Of a stretch of DNA of 64,000 bases, positions 53,236 through 62,017 are shown piece by piece. The notes beneath the pieces were generated by a model. The model did not search any database. It was not told the origin of the DNA and was given only the letters and a program-made list of their open reading frames with translations. Made by a program: the position numbers and the translations under genes. Where the stretch lies: assembly GCA_045106985.1 (NCBI GenBank), contig JBGCFQ010000004.1, forward strand, positions 33,115 through 97,114, in the 5' to 3' direction. Numbering within the stretch: the first letter of the stretch is position 1; each line of letters starts with the position of its first letter. This DNA is from JAUIET01 sp045106985 (GTDB taxonomy: Bacteria; Pseudomonadota; Gammaproteobacteria; Pseudomonadales; JAUIET01).

Positions 53236-53919
53236 ATGATTCGCGAAGACTTCAACCTACGAGCTCATTCGGACGACGGTGAGATCCCCTGCACCGTGCT
53301 GCAAAACGAAGAAAACAACGCTAGTACAAACCTAGTGGTCGTACCATCAGTTTTCGGCGTTGATGATACTTTTTTGCTTCATTGCCAACGCTTTTTAGAC
53401 AGTGGTTTTCGAGTTTACGCATTGGACAGCTTCTGGCGAACTGAGCCAGGCCCTCTGATTGCCAACGAAGCTGGCATTCAAAAAGCGATGGCCAGAATGG
53501 GCGCTCTCAACGACCAAGACTGCGACTGCGATGTCAGCGCGCTACTTGACCATGTAAGGGCTGCACACACAGAGCAAAGGATTATTGGCCTAGGAATTTG
53601 CTTCGGTGGCCGGCCCGTTTTCCGAGCCGCAATTGACGCGAAACTTGATGGGGTAGCCGCTTGGCATGGCGTGCGAATTGGCGAACTTGCATCAGAGCTC
53701 ACTAAACTCCCATGCCCTGCATCACTCCAATTCGGCGCAATAGACGCTTGGACGCCAGCAGAAGACATTTCTGCCATCAAGCAAGCTACCAGCAATTTAA
53801 ACGGCGTAGATATTCAGGTTCATGCAGACTGCGATCATGGATTTACCCATCTAGGTCGCGCTCCGGTATTCAATCAAGCGGCCTATGACAAATCCTACGC
53901 CAGCCTGCTTAAGCTATAG
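53236..53919 (+). CDS. Dienelactone hydrolase family protein
   Basis: 227 residues. The alpha/beta-hydrolase triad of dienelactone hydrolases is visible: nucleophile Cys in GLGICFGGRPVF (near residue 122), Asp in GAIDAWTP, and His in DCDHGFTH. There is no signal peptide, so it is cytosolic. The true substrate is unknown; family members act on dienelactones or related esters. It points opposite to the rib genes and occupies the place where ribBA usually stands. It was probably inserted, but nothing in its base composition is striking by eye. Confidence 0.85.
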   Translation: MIREDFNLRAHSDDGEIPCTVLQNEENNASTNLVVVPSVFGVDDTFLLHCQRFLDSGFRVYALDSFWRTEPGPLIANEAGIQKAMARMGALNDQDCDCDVSALLDHVRAAHTEQRIIGLGICFGGRPVFRAAIDAKLDGVAAWHGVRIGELASELTKLPCPASLQFGAIDAWTPAEDISAIKQATSNLNGVDIQVHADCDHGFTHLGRAPVFNQAAYDKSYASLLKL

Positions 53920-53945
53920 CCGACGAAAGCAGCTAACTCGGCCTG

Positions 53946-54596
53946 CTAGGGCGCAAAGCCATTGTCGGCCAAGGTTGCATAACTCAGGCTTGGCCCGTCT
54001 GCACTTTTGAACTGCAATAGTCGTTCAACATATCGCGCCACAACATCCACTTCTATGTTCACTGTCGTTGCCACCTGATAACAGTGAAAAATGGTTTCCT
54101 TCTGGGTATGCGGAATAATATTAACCGAAAATTCGTTGCCTTCAACTTCATTAACTGTGAGGCTTACACCGTCAATCGTCACCGAGCCTTTCTTGGCGAT
54201 GTACCGACTGAGATTTTCAGGCACCGCGAACTGATACCGTGTGCTTCGGCCATCGTCTTTCATTTGCCTAACACTACCAACCCCGTCCACATGACCGCTA
54301 ACAATGTGCCCCCCTAGCGGCTCGCTGGGTAGCACTGCCTTTTCCAGGTTTACAGATGAACCAATTGATAAACCACCAAGCGTTGTGTTGTCTAAAGTCT
54401 CAATGGATACATCAGCAGAAAATGTGGTGTTGTCATAGTCGGTAACAGTTAGGCACACACCATTCACCGCAATACTGTCACCCAATTTAATAGCTTGTGT
54501 ATCCAACTCACCAGTGCCCACTACTAGGCACACATCCCCTTGTTTGTGATCTATGCGATCAATGGAACCTAAAGTTTGAATGATTCCTGTAAACAT
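53946..54596 (-). CDS. ribE: Riboflavin synthase alpha chain
   Basis: 216 residues built of two similar beta-barrel repeats. The first starts MFTGIIQTLGSI with SIAVNGVCLTV, the second GGHIVSGHVDGVGSV with SVTIDGVSLTVN, and a C-terminal trimerisation helix follows. It dismutates two lumazine molecules to riboflavin. It lies about 105 bases after ribD. Confidence 0.96.
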   Translation of the reverse strand: MFTGIIQTLGSIDRIDHKQGDVCLVVGTGELDTQAIKLGDSIAVNGVCLTVTDYDNTTFSADVSIETLDNTTLGGLSIGSSVNLEKAVLPSEPLGGHIVSGHVDGVGSVRQMKDDGRSTRYQFAVPENLSRYIAKKGSVTIDGVSLTVNEVEGNEFSVNIIPHTQKETIFHCYQVATTVNIEVDVVARYVERLLQFKSADGPSLSYATLADNGFAP

Positions 54597-54702
54597 ATTA
54601 TGTAGCTCCCGAAAAACTAAAATGCAACACTACTGGTAATTCAATCAAACCAGACAATAATCCCGTAGCAAAAGACACAGTTAACAAACTTGGTAAAGAC
54701 AG

Positions 54703-55833
54703 CTAGGTCGACGACCTATGATGAGGTACTGCGTCTATACGTATATCGTCACCAATAGCTTGAACGTTGAGAAACTCGAGCTGAACATTTTCAGCCATCG
54801 ATTCAATTGGCAAACTCAACAGAGGCCGCGCACCGCTCCCCATTAACTTGGGCGCAACATATATTACCAAATGATCAACTAGACCCTGTTCAACAAAAGC
54901 ACCTGCCAATGTAGGGCCGGCTTCCACCAACACCTCATTGCATTGGTGCAGGGCTATTTCTTCTAACACCTTTCTTAAATCCAGTGGCGAGCTTGGCTGA
55001 GAAACAATCTGAACGGTCTCAGCGTTTTGCATAGACATGTCAGCAACCGCCCCGGCTTCGATAAACAACAGCACATTCCCAGACGCTTCCACTATATTCA
55101 TGCTAGCGACAACCTGGGCCTTACTATCCAGTATGGCGCGAAGCGGTTGACGCCCAGCCATTAATTCAAGACCCTCTACATCCAAACCCTCTGGTCGCAC
55201 ATTCATCGTCGGATTGTCATGCAATACCGTATTAATGCCCGTCAAGATGCAGCAGCATTTAGCCCTAAGCAACTGCACGTCACGTCGCGCTTCCGCGCCA
55301 GTGATCCACTGGCTTTCTCCGCTTGCCATGGCAGTGCGGCCATCCAAACTCATCGCCATCTTCAGCGTCACCCTGGGAAGCTTAAGTTTTTGCCGCTTGA
55401 TATACCCTGGATTTAACGCCTCAGCTTCGGCTTCCAACAAGCCAAACTTCACTTCGATCCCAGCATTACGCAATTCCGCAAAACCTTTTCCCGACACCAG
55501 ACTGTGGGGGTCTTGCATTGCACATACGACCCGCTCCACACCGGCCGCGACCAAACTAGAGCTGCACGCTGGCGTTCGGCCAACAAAGCTGCAAGGTTCA
55601 AGGGTAACGTACGCGGTACAGCCACGAGCATTGGGGCCAGCTTTTTGTAAAGCCATTGCTTCAGCATGCGGGCCACCAGGCCGCTCATGCCAGCCCTCAG
55701 CAATGACGTCCCCGTTTTTTACCAGCACACAGCCAACGCAAGGATTAGGCATAGCTGAAAACTGGCCTTTTTTCGCCAGTTCTACAGCCCGCGTCATAAA
55801 TCGGCGTTCTTCGTTTGTGTAATTGAATATCAT
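54703..55833 (-). CDS. ribD: Bifunctional riboflavin biosynthesis deaminase/reductase
   Basis: About 376 residues from ATG 55833; a TTG at 55863 and ATG 55797 are alternatives and none has a good ribosome site. The cytidine-deaminase-like domain has PNPCVGCVLV, RPGGPHAEAMAL (zinc His and catalytic Glu) and TLEPCSFVGRTPAC (zinc Cys). The reductase domain has LKMAMSLDGRTA, ITGAEARRDVQLLRA and EAGPTLAGAFVEQG. It performs steps 2 and 3 of riboflavin synthesis. Confidence 0.95.
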   Translation of the reverse strand: MIFNYTNEERRFMTRAVELAKKGQFSAMPNPCVGCVLVKNGDVIAEGWHERPGGPHAEAMALQKAGPNARGCTAYVTLEPCSFVGRTPACSSSLVAAGVERVVCAMQDPHSLVSGKGFAELRNAGIEVKFGLLEAEAEALNPGYIKRQKLKLPRVTLKMAMSLDGRTAMASGESQWITGAEARRDVQLLRAKCCCILTGINTVLHDNPTMNVRPEGLDVEGLELMAGRQPLRAILDSKAQVVASMNIVEASGNVLLFIEAGAVADMSMQNAETVQIVSQPSSPLDLRKVLEEIALHQCNEVLVEAGPTLAGAFVEQGLVDHLVIYVAPKLMGSGARPLLSLPIESMAENVQLEFLNVQAIGDDIRIDAVPHHRSST

Positions 55834-55918
55834 AGAGTTAGAACGTGGCCTGCCGGAAAACAAACATCAGGAATACAAACGCAACCCTCAAAAATGAGAG
55901 AGACACCAAAGCAAAACG

Positions 55919-56374
55919 TTACTCTTCCTGTGAGAGCTTGTCTATTTCATCACGAAATTCAGCAAGGTCCTGAAAACTACGATAGACCGAGGCAAAACGC
56001 ACATAGGCAACATGATCTATTGTCTTGAGCTGCTGCATAACAAGCTCACCTAGCTTGATGGCAGGCACTTCGCGCTCACCCATGGATTGCAAATCGTGTT
56101 TGATCGCACTAACAGCCAAGTCCACCACTTCGATACTAACCGGCCGCTTTTCTAGCGCCTTTTGAATACCTGCACGCAACTTGGCTTCGTTGAAAGGCTC
56201 GGGGACATCATTCGACTTGATGATGCGCGGCATTAGAAGTTCAGCGACTTCGTAAGTAGTAAACCGTTCAGAGCAGCTCAGACACTCGCGCCGCCGTCGT
56301 ATCTGATCACCTTCACTCACTAAACGAGAGTCTATTACTTTCGTTTCAGCTTCATTACAAAATGGGCAGCGCAT
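55919..56374 (-). CDS. nrdR: Transcriptional repressor NrdR
   Basis: 151 residues. The zinc ribbon is MRCPFCNEAETKV with RRRRECLSCSERFTTYE (four Cys). An ATP-cone follows (PRIIKSNDVPEPFNEAKLRAGIQKAL). It represses ribonucleotide reductase operons in response to ATP/dATP. It lies between glyA and ribD as in other gammaproteobacteria. No nrd genes are in the window. Confidence 0.97.
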   Translation of the reverse strand: MRCPFCNEAETKVIDSRLVSEGDQIRRRRECLSCSERFTTYEVAELLMPRIIKSNDVPEPFNEAKLRAGIQKALEKRPVSIEVVDLAVSAIKHDLQSMGEREVPAIKLGELVMQQLKTIDHVAYVRFASVYRSFQDLAEFRDEIDKLSQEE

Positions 56375-56397
56375 ATTAGCCAGTCAGTCAGTTCAAT

Positions 56398-57654
56398 TTA
56401 GTTGCGATACACAGGGAAACGACCACAGAGTTCGCTCACTTCATCGCGCACAGCAGCATTAACAGCATCACTGTCTATGTCATTAACAATGCGTGCAATC
56501 CATTGGGCAATTTGGCGCATCTCGGCTTCTTTGAACCCACGTCGAGTGGCAGCGGGCGTCCCAACGCGTAAACCGCTAGTAACAAAAGGGGAGCGCGGGT
56601 CATTCGGCACTGCATTTTTATTCACTGTAATGTGCGCTCGGCCGAGTGCAGCATCAGCGTCTTTGCCGGTAATATCCTTGCTGATCAAGTCCACCAGAAA
56701 CAAGTGATTCTCTGTTCCGCCAGAAACAACATCTATTCCCTGGGCAATTATCTCACCGGCAAGCGCTTTCGCATTTTTAACAACTTGCTGCTGGTAGATT
56801 TTGTATTCGTCGGTCATCGCCTCTTTGAAACAGATGGCCTTAGCCGCAATAATGTGCATCAGTGGGCCGCCTTGGCCACCAGGAAACACAGCTGAATTCA
56901 GCTTTTTTTCCAGATCAGGGTTAGCTTTGGCAAGAATTATTCCGCCGCGTGGACCACCGAGTGTTTTGTGCGTTGTAGACGTTGTGACGTCGGCTATTTG
57001 TACTGGATTGGGGTATTCGCCTGCCGCGACCAAGCCTGCAACGTGCGCCATATCTACTACAAGATAAGCACCGACTTCATCAGCGATATCTCTGAACCGC
57101 TGCCAATCAGCAATCATGGAGTACGCAGAGAAACCCGCCATAATCATTTTAGGCTTATGTTCGCGCGCTAAACTCTGAACCTGATCGTAATCAATTTCGC
57201 CTGTGTCTGGGTGCAAACCATACTGAACAGCATTGTATGTTTTGCCTGAAAAGTTCACTGACGCACCGTGAGTGAGATGGCCACCGTGAGCCAAACTCAT
57301 TCCCAGCACAGTGTCACCAGCATTCATGAGCGCCATGTATACCGCGGAATTAGCCTGCGAGCCCGAATGAGGTTGAACATTGGCGTAGTCTGCACCAAAC
57401 AATTTCTTAACACGGTCTATGGCCAAATCTTCCACAGTATCGACATGTTCGCAACCACCGTAGTATCGCTTGCCCGGGTATCCTTCTGCGTATTTATTGG
57501 TAAGCACTGAGCCTTGAGCCTGCATAACTCTAGGGCTGGCGTAGTTTTCAGACGCGATCAGTTCAATATGCTGCTCTTGACGCAGCTCTTCATCGGAGAT
57601 TGCCTGCCAAACTTCATCATCAAAGCCTGCAATTGTCTGCTGCTTACTGAACAT
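56398..57654 (-). CDS. glyA: Serine hydroxymethyltransferase
   Basis: 418 residues. Converts serine and tetrahydrofolate to glycine and methylene-THF. Motifs: HIELIASENYASPRVM, NKYAEGYPGKRYYGGCEHVD, VQPHSGSQANSAVY, and the PLP Lys in TTSTTHKTLGGPRGG (near residue 229). The C-terminal GLRVGTPAATRRGF motif is present. It heads the nrdR-ribD-ribE block. Confidence 0.97.
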   Translation of the reverse strand: MFSKQQTIAGFDDEVWQAISDEELRQEQHIELIASENYASPRVMQAQGSVLTNKYAEGYPGKRYYGGCEHVDTVEDLAIDRVKKLFGADYANVQPHSGSQANSAVYMALMNAGDTVLGMSLAHGGHLTHGASVNFSGKTYNAVQYGLHPDTGEIDYDQVQSLAREHKPKMIMAGFSAYSMIADWQRFRDIADEVGAYLVVDMAHVAGLVAAGEYPNPVQIADVTTSTTHKTLGGPRGGIILAKANPDLEKKLNSAVFPGGQGGPLMHIIAAKAICFKEAMTDEYKIYQQQVVKNAKALAGEIIAQGIDVVSGGTENHLFLVDLISKDITGKDADAALGRAHITVNKNAVPNDPRSPFVTSGLRVGTPAATRRGFKEAEMRQIAQWIARIVNDIDSDAVNAAVRDEVSELCGRFPVYRN

Positions 57655-57760
57655 TGAAAATACTCCTTGAGGGCCGCCACTGAAAGAGCGCGCATTCTAC
57701 ATGAAATGCGGGCCTACGGGCAGAGTTTGGAGCATGTTAGCTGGGTCTTAGGGGTTGCCG

Positions 57761-59956
57761 TCAGGCGCTTTTCTGTTCGCTGGAACTGCGATCTGTCACC
57801 TCAAAAAACTGCTCTAGTTCATAGGCAGGTTTAGGGCCAGCAAAGTGATATCCCTGGGCGGCAGAACAGCCCAACGCTTCGAGAAAAGCAGATTGCTCAG
57901 CCGTCTCAACACCTTCGGCTACAACACGTAAATCAAAGCCCTCAGCGAGCGCTATGATCACCTTAATGATCTGCTGGTCTTCTTTGCCACCAGGTAAGCC
58001 GGCAACAAAGCTTCCATCAATCTTTAAACCATCGATCGGCAGCTCTTTTAGGTAGTTCAGCGACGAATAGCCCGTACCAAAATCGTCTATTACAACCGTA
58101 ACACCAAGATCCTTTAGTTGCTGCAACACTGAACGAGTCACGCCAATATCGGCCATGAGAACGCTTTCTGTTAGCTCAAATTCTACAGTGCTAGCCGGCA
58201 CATCATATTTATCGAGCAAATTGGATACATAGTGCACCAGCTGCTCATCGCCAAATTGCCGAGCAGATAGATTAATAGCGATCCTGTCCACCGGCATATT
58301 CATTTCGCGCCATTCGGCAAACTGCCACAGAGAGCGATTAATCAACCATTCGCCCATGCGAATAATCAAACCGGTTTGCTCAGCAAGAGCAATAAATTTC
58401 ATCGGCGACACAAGGTCACCATTTGGCTGGCGCCAACGCAGCAAGCTCTCTACTGTGCGCAGGTCATGCTGGGTATAGCAATATTGCGGTTGATAGAAAA
58501 CTTCGAACTCCTGATCATTCACGGCCTTATGTAGCGCATTCTGGAAAGCCAGCTGTTCCACTGAATGAGCGTTCATTTTCGATGTATAGAACTGGAAATT
58601 GTTTTTTCCAGCTTCTTTTGCAAAATACATAGCTGTGTCAGCATTGCGCAACAACATCGAAGGCGTTTGGCCATCATCCGGATAAACAGACACACCAATA
58701 CTGACGCTGACGAAGGCTTCATTGCCCTCAAGCGTAAATGGATCACAAAGCTCGCGCAAAATCTTACGAGCCACATGTGACGCCGCAGCTACCATTTGCT
58801 CTTTGTTGCTTTGCCCACTCAGAATAATAGTGAATTCATCACCACTCATTCTGGCTACGGTGTCTTCACTGCGAACATTATCTTTTAGCCTCTCAGAGGC
58901 TATTTTCAGTAGCTTGTCGCCTGCAGCATGGCCAAGCGAGTCATTCACCGCTTTAAACTGGTCAAGGTCCAAAAACAACAGCGCAGCGCAGTGATTGTTG
59001 CGTTCACAGCGCTGAAGCTCATGATCCAAACGGTCATGAAACAACGTTCTATTGGGTAGGCCGGTTAAGGCATCGTAGTAGGCTAGATGACGAATACGCT
59101 CTTCATTTGACTTGCTTTCAGTGATATCGCGCAAGGTGACAATGACACATTGAACACTATCATCATCTTCGCGCAGGACTGTACATGTGGTCATGGAGTG
59201 AAACGCATCACCTGACTTTCTTATTCCCAGGCATTCCCCCTGGGCAAAGCCAAGACCCAGAGCTTCTTTCATCAAACCGGTTCCTGGTGCGTCATTCGCT
59301 GCAGGCCCACTACCGCTATTTTCTTCATGAGGCAGAATTAAGCCCTCAGCAAGTTCGCCCAACAGCTCCTCGCTGCTAAAGCCGCTCATTTCTATCAACG
59401 CCGGATTAACCTGAGTGATTCGGGCATAAGCATCCAAAATCATAATGCCGTCGTTGCTATTCTCAAACACCTTTACGGCCATCCGCTGACCCTTGTCCAA
59501 CAAGGTGCGATCAGATATATCTCTGGCGACTACCAAGGCAAGATTATCCGCTTCATTGTCTTCTATCCGTGTACAGCGGGTCTGGAAGTGATGCCACTCT
59601 CCGTCGCTCGTTTTGCAGCGAAATACGTCATCGACAACATCACTATCCTGCAGCCGCCTGGCTATTTCCGTGGGAGAGCTGACAAGGCGATCATCTGGAT
59701 GAAGCATTTCTGACCATCTTGCGGCCGTAACATTGGGGCAAGCGTCGGCATCCTGTGCCGGCCAGCCAAAGTGTTGGAAAATATCACGATTGGAATAAAC
59801 TACGCTCAGCGCATTTAGATCGATTACGAAGATTAAATCAGGCACAGAAGCAACTATGTGCTCCAGAAACTCGGCGCTAGCCTCGTTTGATGCAACAATC
59901 TCGGAGAGCGACCCAGCACTAGTCTGGGGCCCGTTTTTTCGGTCGTCTATGTCCAC
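57761..59956 (-). CDS. PAS-PAS-GGDEF-EAL cyclic-di-GMP signalling protein
   Basis: 731 residues, no TM helix, so cytosolic. Two PAS domains lie at about 30-150 and 160-285. The GGDEF domain carries SGDEF (near 372) instead of GGDEF, with an RxxD inhibitory site (RSED) five residues before it. The EAL domain reads ESLLRW (near 502) instead of EALLRW but keeps NLSARQ, DDFGTGYSSLNYL and VVAEGVET. Phosphodiesterase activity is likely; cyclase activity is doubtful. The start is GTG 59956. It diverges from ettA. Confidence 0.92.
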   Translation of the reverse strand: MDIDDRKNGPQTSAGSLSEIVASNEASAEFLEHIVASVPDLIFVIDLNALSVVYSNRDIFQHFGWPAQDADACPNVTAARWSEMLHPDDRLVSSPTEIARRLQDSDVVDDVFRCKTSDGEWHHFQTRCTRIEDNEADNLALVVARDISDRTLLDKGQRMAVKVFENSNDGIMILDAYARITQVNPALIEMSGFSSEELLGELAEGLILPHEENSGSGPAANDAPGTGLMKEALGLGFAQGECLGIRKSGDAFHSMTTCTVLREDDDSVQCVIVTLRDITESKSNEERIRHLAYYDALTGLPNRTLFHDRLDHELQRCERNNHCAALLFLDLDQFKAVNDSLGHAAGDKLLKIASERLKDNVRSEDTVARMSGDEFTIILSGQSNKEQMVAAASHVARKILRELCDPFTLEGNEAFVSVSIGVSVYPDDGQTPSMLLRNADTAMYFAKEAGKNNFQFYTSKMNAHSVEQLAFQNALHKAVNDQEFEVFYQPQYCYTQHDLRTVESLLRWRQPNGDLVSPMKFIALAEQTGLIIRMGEWLINRSLWQFAEWREMNMPVDRIAINLSARQFGDEQLVHYVSNLLDKYDVPASTVEFELTESVLMADIGVTRSVLQQLKDLGVTVVIDDFGTGYSSLNYLKELPIDGLKIDGSFVAGLPGGKEDQQIIKVIIALAEGFDLRVVAEGVETAEQSAFLEALGCSAAQGYHFAGPKPAYELEQFFEVTDRSSSEQKSA

Positions 59957-60083
59957 TACTTACTCGCCCGGCTCCATTAAGACTGCGCGTTATTTATTCA
60001 GTATAGACAGCTGTTTGACTTTCAGTGTTGCGCTTGTCGGGCAATTTGGTTACTTTGCGCTTTTTTTCAACGACGGAATCCCT

Positions 60084-61748
60084 GTGGCTCAATATATTTA
60101 CACGATGAATCGGGTGGGCAAGATTGTGCCGCCAAAGCGCGAGATTCTTAAAGACATATCTCTGTCGTTCTTTCCAGGGGCCAAAATCGGGGTTCTGGGC
60201 CTGAATGGATCTGGGAAATCGACGCTGTTAAGAATCATGGCTGGGCTGGACACAGAGATCGAAGGCGAAGCCAGGCCAATGGCCGATATTCGTATTGGCT
60301 ATCTACCACAAGAACCACAATTGGACGAAACCAAAGATGTTCGCGGCAACGTAGAAGAAGGCTTTTCCGAGGCTAAACAAGCACTTGAAGCCCTAGACGC
60401 ACTTTATGCTGCCTATGCTGAGCCCGACGCTGACTTTGATGCCCTAGCGGCTGAACAGGCCCGCTTAGAGAACATTATTCAGGCTAGCGATGCACACAAT
60501 ATGGAGCATAAGCTTGAAGTTGCAGCCGACGCATTGCGCCTGCCGCCATGGGACGCTGATGTTTCCAAACTGTCAGGCGGCGAAAAACGCCGTGTTGCGT
60601 TATGCCGACTGCTACTTAGTGGCCCTGACATGCTGCTACTTGATGAGCCCACCAACCATCTCGATGCCGAAAGCGTGGCCTGGCTGGAGCACTTTCTCGC
60701 AGATTTTTCTGGGACCGTGGTGGCCATTACCCACGACCGCTACTTTCTTGATAACGCGGCCGGCTGGATTCTGGAACTCGACCGAGGCAGAGGTATTCCC
60801 TATGAGGGCAACTACTCAACTTGGTTGGAAACCAAAGAACAGCGCCTGGCAATGGAAGAGAAACACCAGGCCGCGCATGAAAGGTCTATTAAGTCTGAGC
60901 TTGAATGGGCTCGATCAAACCCGAAAGGACGGCAAAGCAAAAGCAAAGCCCGCCTGGCCCGTTTTGAAGAGCTCAATAGCCGCGAGTTTCAAGAGCGCAA
61001 CGAGACACTCGAGATCTACATTCCACCAGGACCCCGTCTGGGCGATAAGGTGATTGAGATCAATGGCATCAGTAAGTCTTTTAGGGGCGAAATGCTGCTC
61101 GACGATGTCAGCTTTTCGGTTCCGCGAGGCGCAATCGTTGGCGTAATTGGTGGCAATGGTGCGGGTAAATCAACACTGTTTAAGATGATTGCAGGCATGG
61201 AAGAGCCTGACTCAGGTAATGTCGATATCGGTGAAACAGTGCAACTATCGTACGTGGACCAAAGTCGCGAAGATTTGGATGGCAGCAAAACCGTCTGGGA
61301 CGAGTTGTCTGACGGCTTAGACATTCTTACGATCGGCAATTACGAAGTATCCTCGCGAGCCTACGTTGGCCGCTTCAACTTTCGTGGCAGTGACCAGCAA
61401 AAGTTCGTGAAGGATCTGTCGGGTGGTGAGCGCAACCGATTGCACTTAGCCAAAGTGCTGAAGCAAGGCGCCAATGTCATTCTGCTTGATGAGCCGACCA
61501 ATGATCTAGACGTGGAAACTTTAAGGGCGCTTGAAGACGCAATATTGGCCTTTCCGGGCACTATTATGGTCATCTCGCACGACCGTTGGTTTCTGGACCG
61601 CACGGCAACTCACATTCTGGCGTTTGAAGGCGACAGTAATGTATTTTTCCATGAGGGCAATTTTTCTGATTATGAAGAAGATCGGAAGAAGCGCGTTGGT
61701 GAAGCGGGGCTAGTGCCGAAAAGAGTTCGTTATAAGAAGTTGGCGTGA
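60084..61748 (+). CDS. ettA: Energy-dependent translational throttle protein EttA
   Basis: 554 residues from GTG 60084, giving M-A-Q-Y-I-Y-T-M as in E. coli EttA (555 residues). The frame is open upstream to 59856, but that part overlaps the divergent GGDEF gene. Two ABC-F cassettes have Walker A LNGSGKSTLL and GNGAGKSTLF, signatures LSGGEKRRVAL and LSGGERNRLHL, and Walker B LLLDEPTNHLD and ILLDEPTNDLD. The PtIM linker and arm lie between. It gates the first elongation cycle at low energy charge. Confidence 0.95.
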   Translation: MAQYIYTMNRVGKIVPPKREILKDISLSFFPGAKIGVLGLNGSGKSTLLRIMAGLDTEIEGEARPMADIRIGYLPQEPQLDETKDVRGNVEEGFSEAKQALEALDALYAAYAEPDADFDALAAEQARLENIIQASDAHNMEHKLEVAADALRLPPWDADVSKLSGGEKRRVALCRLLLSGPDMLLLDEPTNHLDAESVAWLEHFLADFSGTVVAITHDRYFLDNAAGWILELDRGRGIPYEGNYSTWLETKEQRLAMEEKHQAAHERSIKSELEWARSNPKGRQSKSKARLARFEELNSREFQERNETLEIYIPPGPRLGDKVIEINGISKSFRGEMLLDDVSFSVPRGAIVGVIGGNGAGKSTLFKMIAGMEEPDSGNVDIGETVQLSYVDQSREDLDGSKTVWDELSDGLDILTIGNYEVSSRAYVGRFNFRGSDQQKFVKDLSGGERNRLHLAKVLKQGANVILLDEPTNDLDVETLRALEDAILAFPGTIMVISHDRWFLDRTATHILAFEGDSNVFFHEGNFSDYEEDRKKRVGEAGLVPKRVRYKKLA

Positions 61749-61772
61749 GCCTTGGCTTTTAATGTTTGAACA

Positions 61773-61867
61773 CGCGATTCGCTGTTGCGGTTCTTGTTGA
61801 AACGAGTGGCGGGCCTGCGGCCTGACCACTTTTACTGTTTCCACAAGAACCGCAACAGCAAATCACT
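61773..61867. terminator. Very long hairpin between convergent ettA and radA
   Basis: GCTGTTGCGGTTCTTGT (61781-61797) and its exact complement at 61843-61859 form 17 perfect base pairs. Pairing extends outward with few mismatches to about 61773 and 61867, and inward through GTTTC, AGTGG/CCACT and GGGCC/GGCC. Neither side ends in a T-run. It could stop transcription from both sides, or be a copy of a dispersed palindromic repeat. Confidence 0.55.
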
Positions 61868-62017
61868 TCTATGCAGTAACAAGGAAAATTTTTCGATCTT
61901 TGCCGCTGGGTAAAAATAGGTGATCATTAACAATTGATAGCCGAAGGCCCTCATCGCGGCTATGCGTGGGTCTCTTCGATGCAATGCGGCCTACATTATT
62001 ACTCTCTGCCAAAGAGC

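Noticed and set aside
59856..60083. N-terminal extension of the ettA frame
   Set aside because: It overlaps the divergent GGDEF-EAL gene and has no similarity to EttA; GTG 60084 gives the standard N-terminus with a fair ribosome site.
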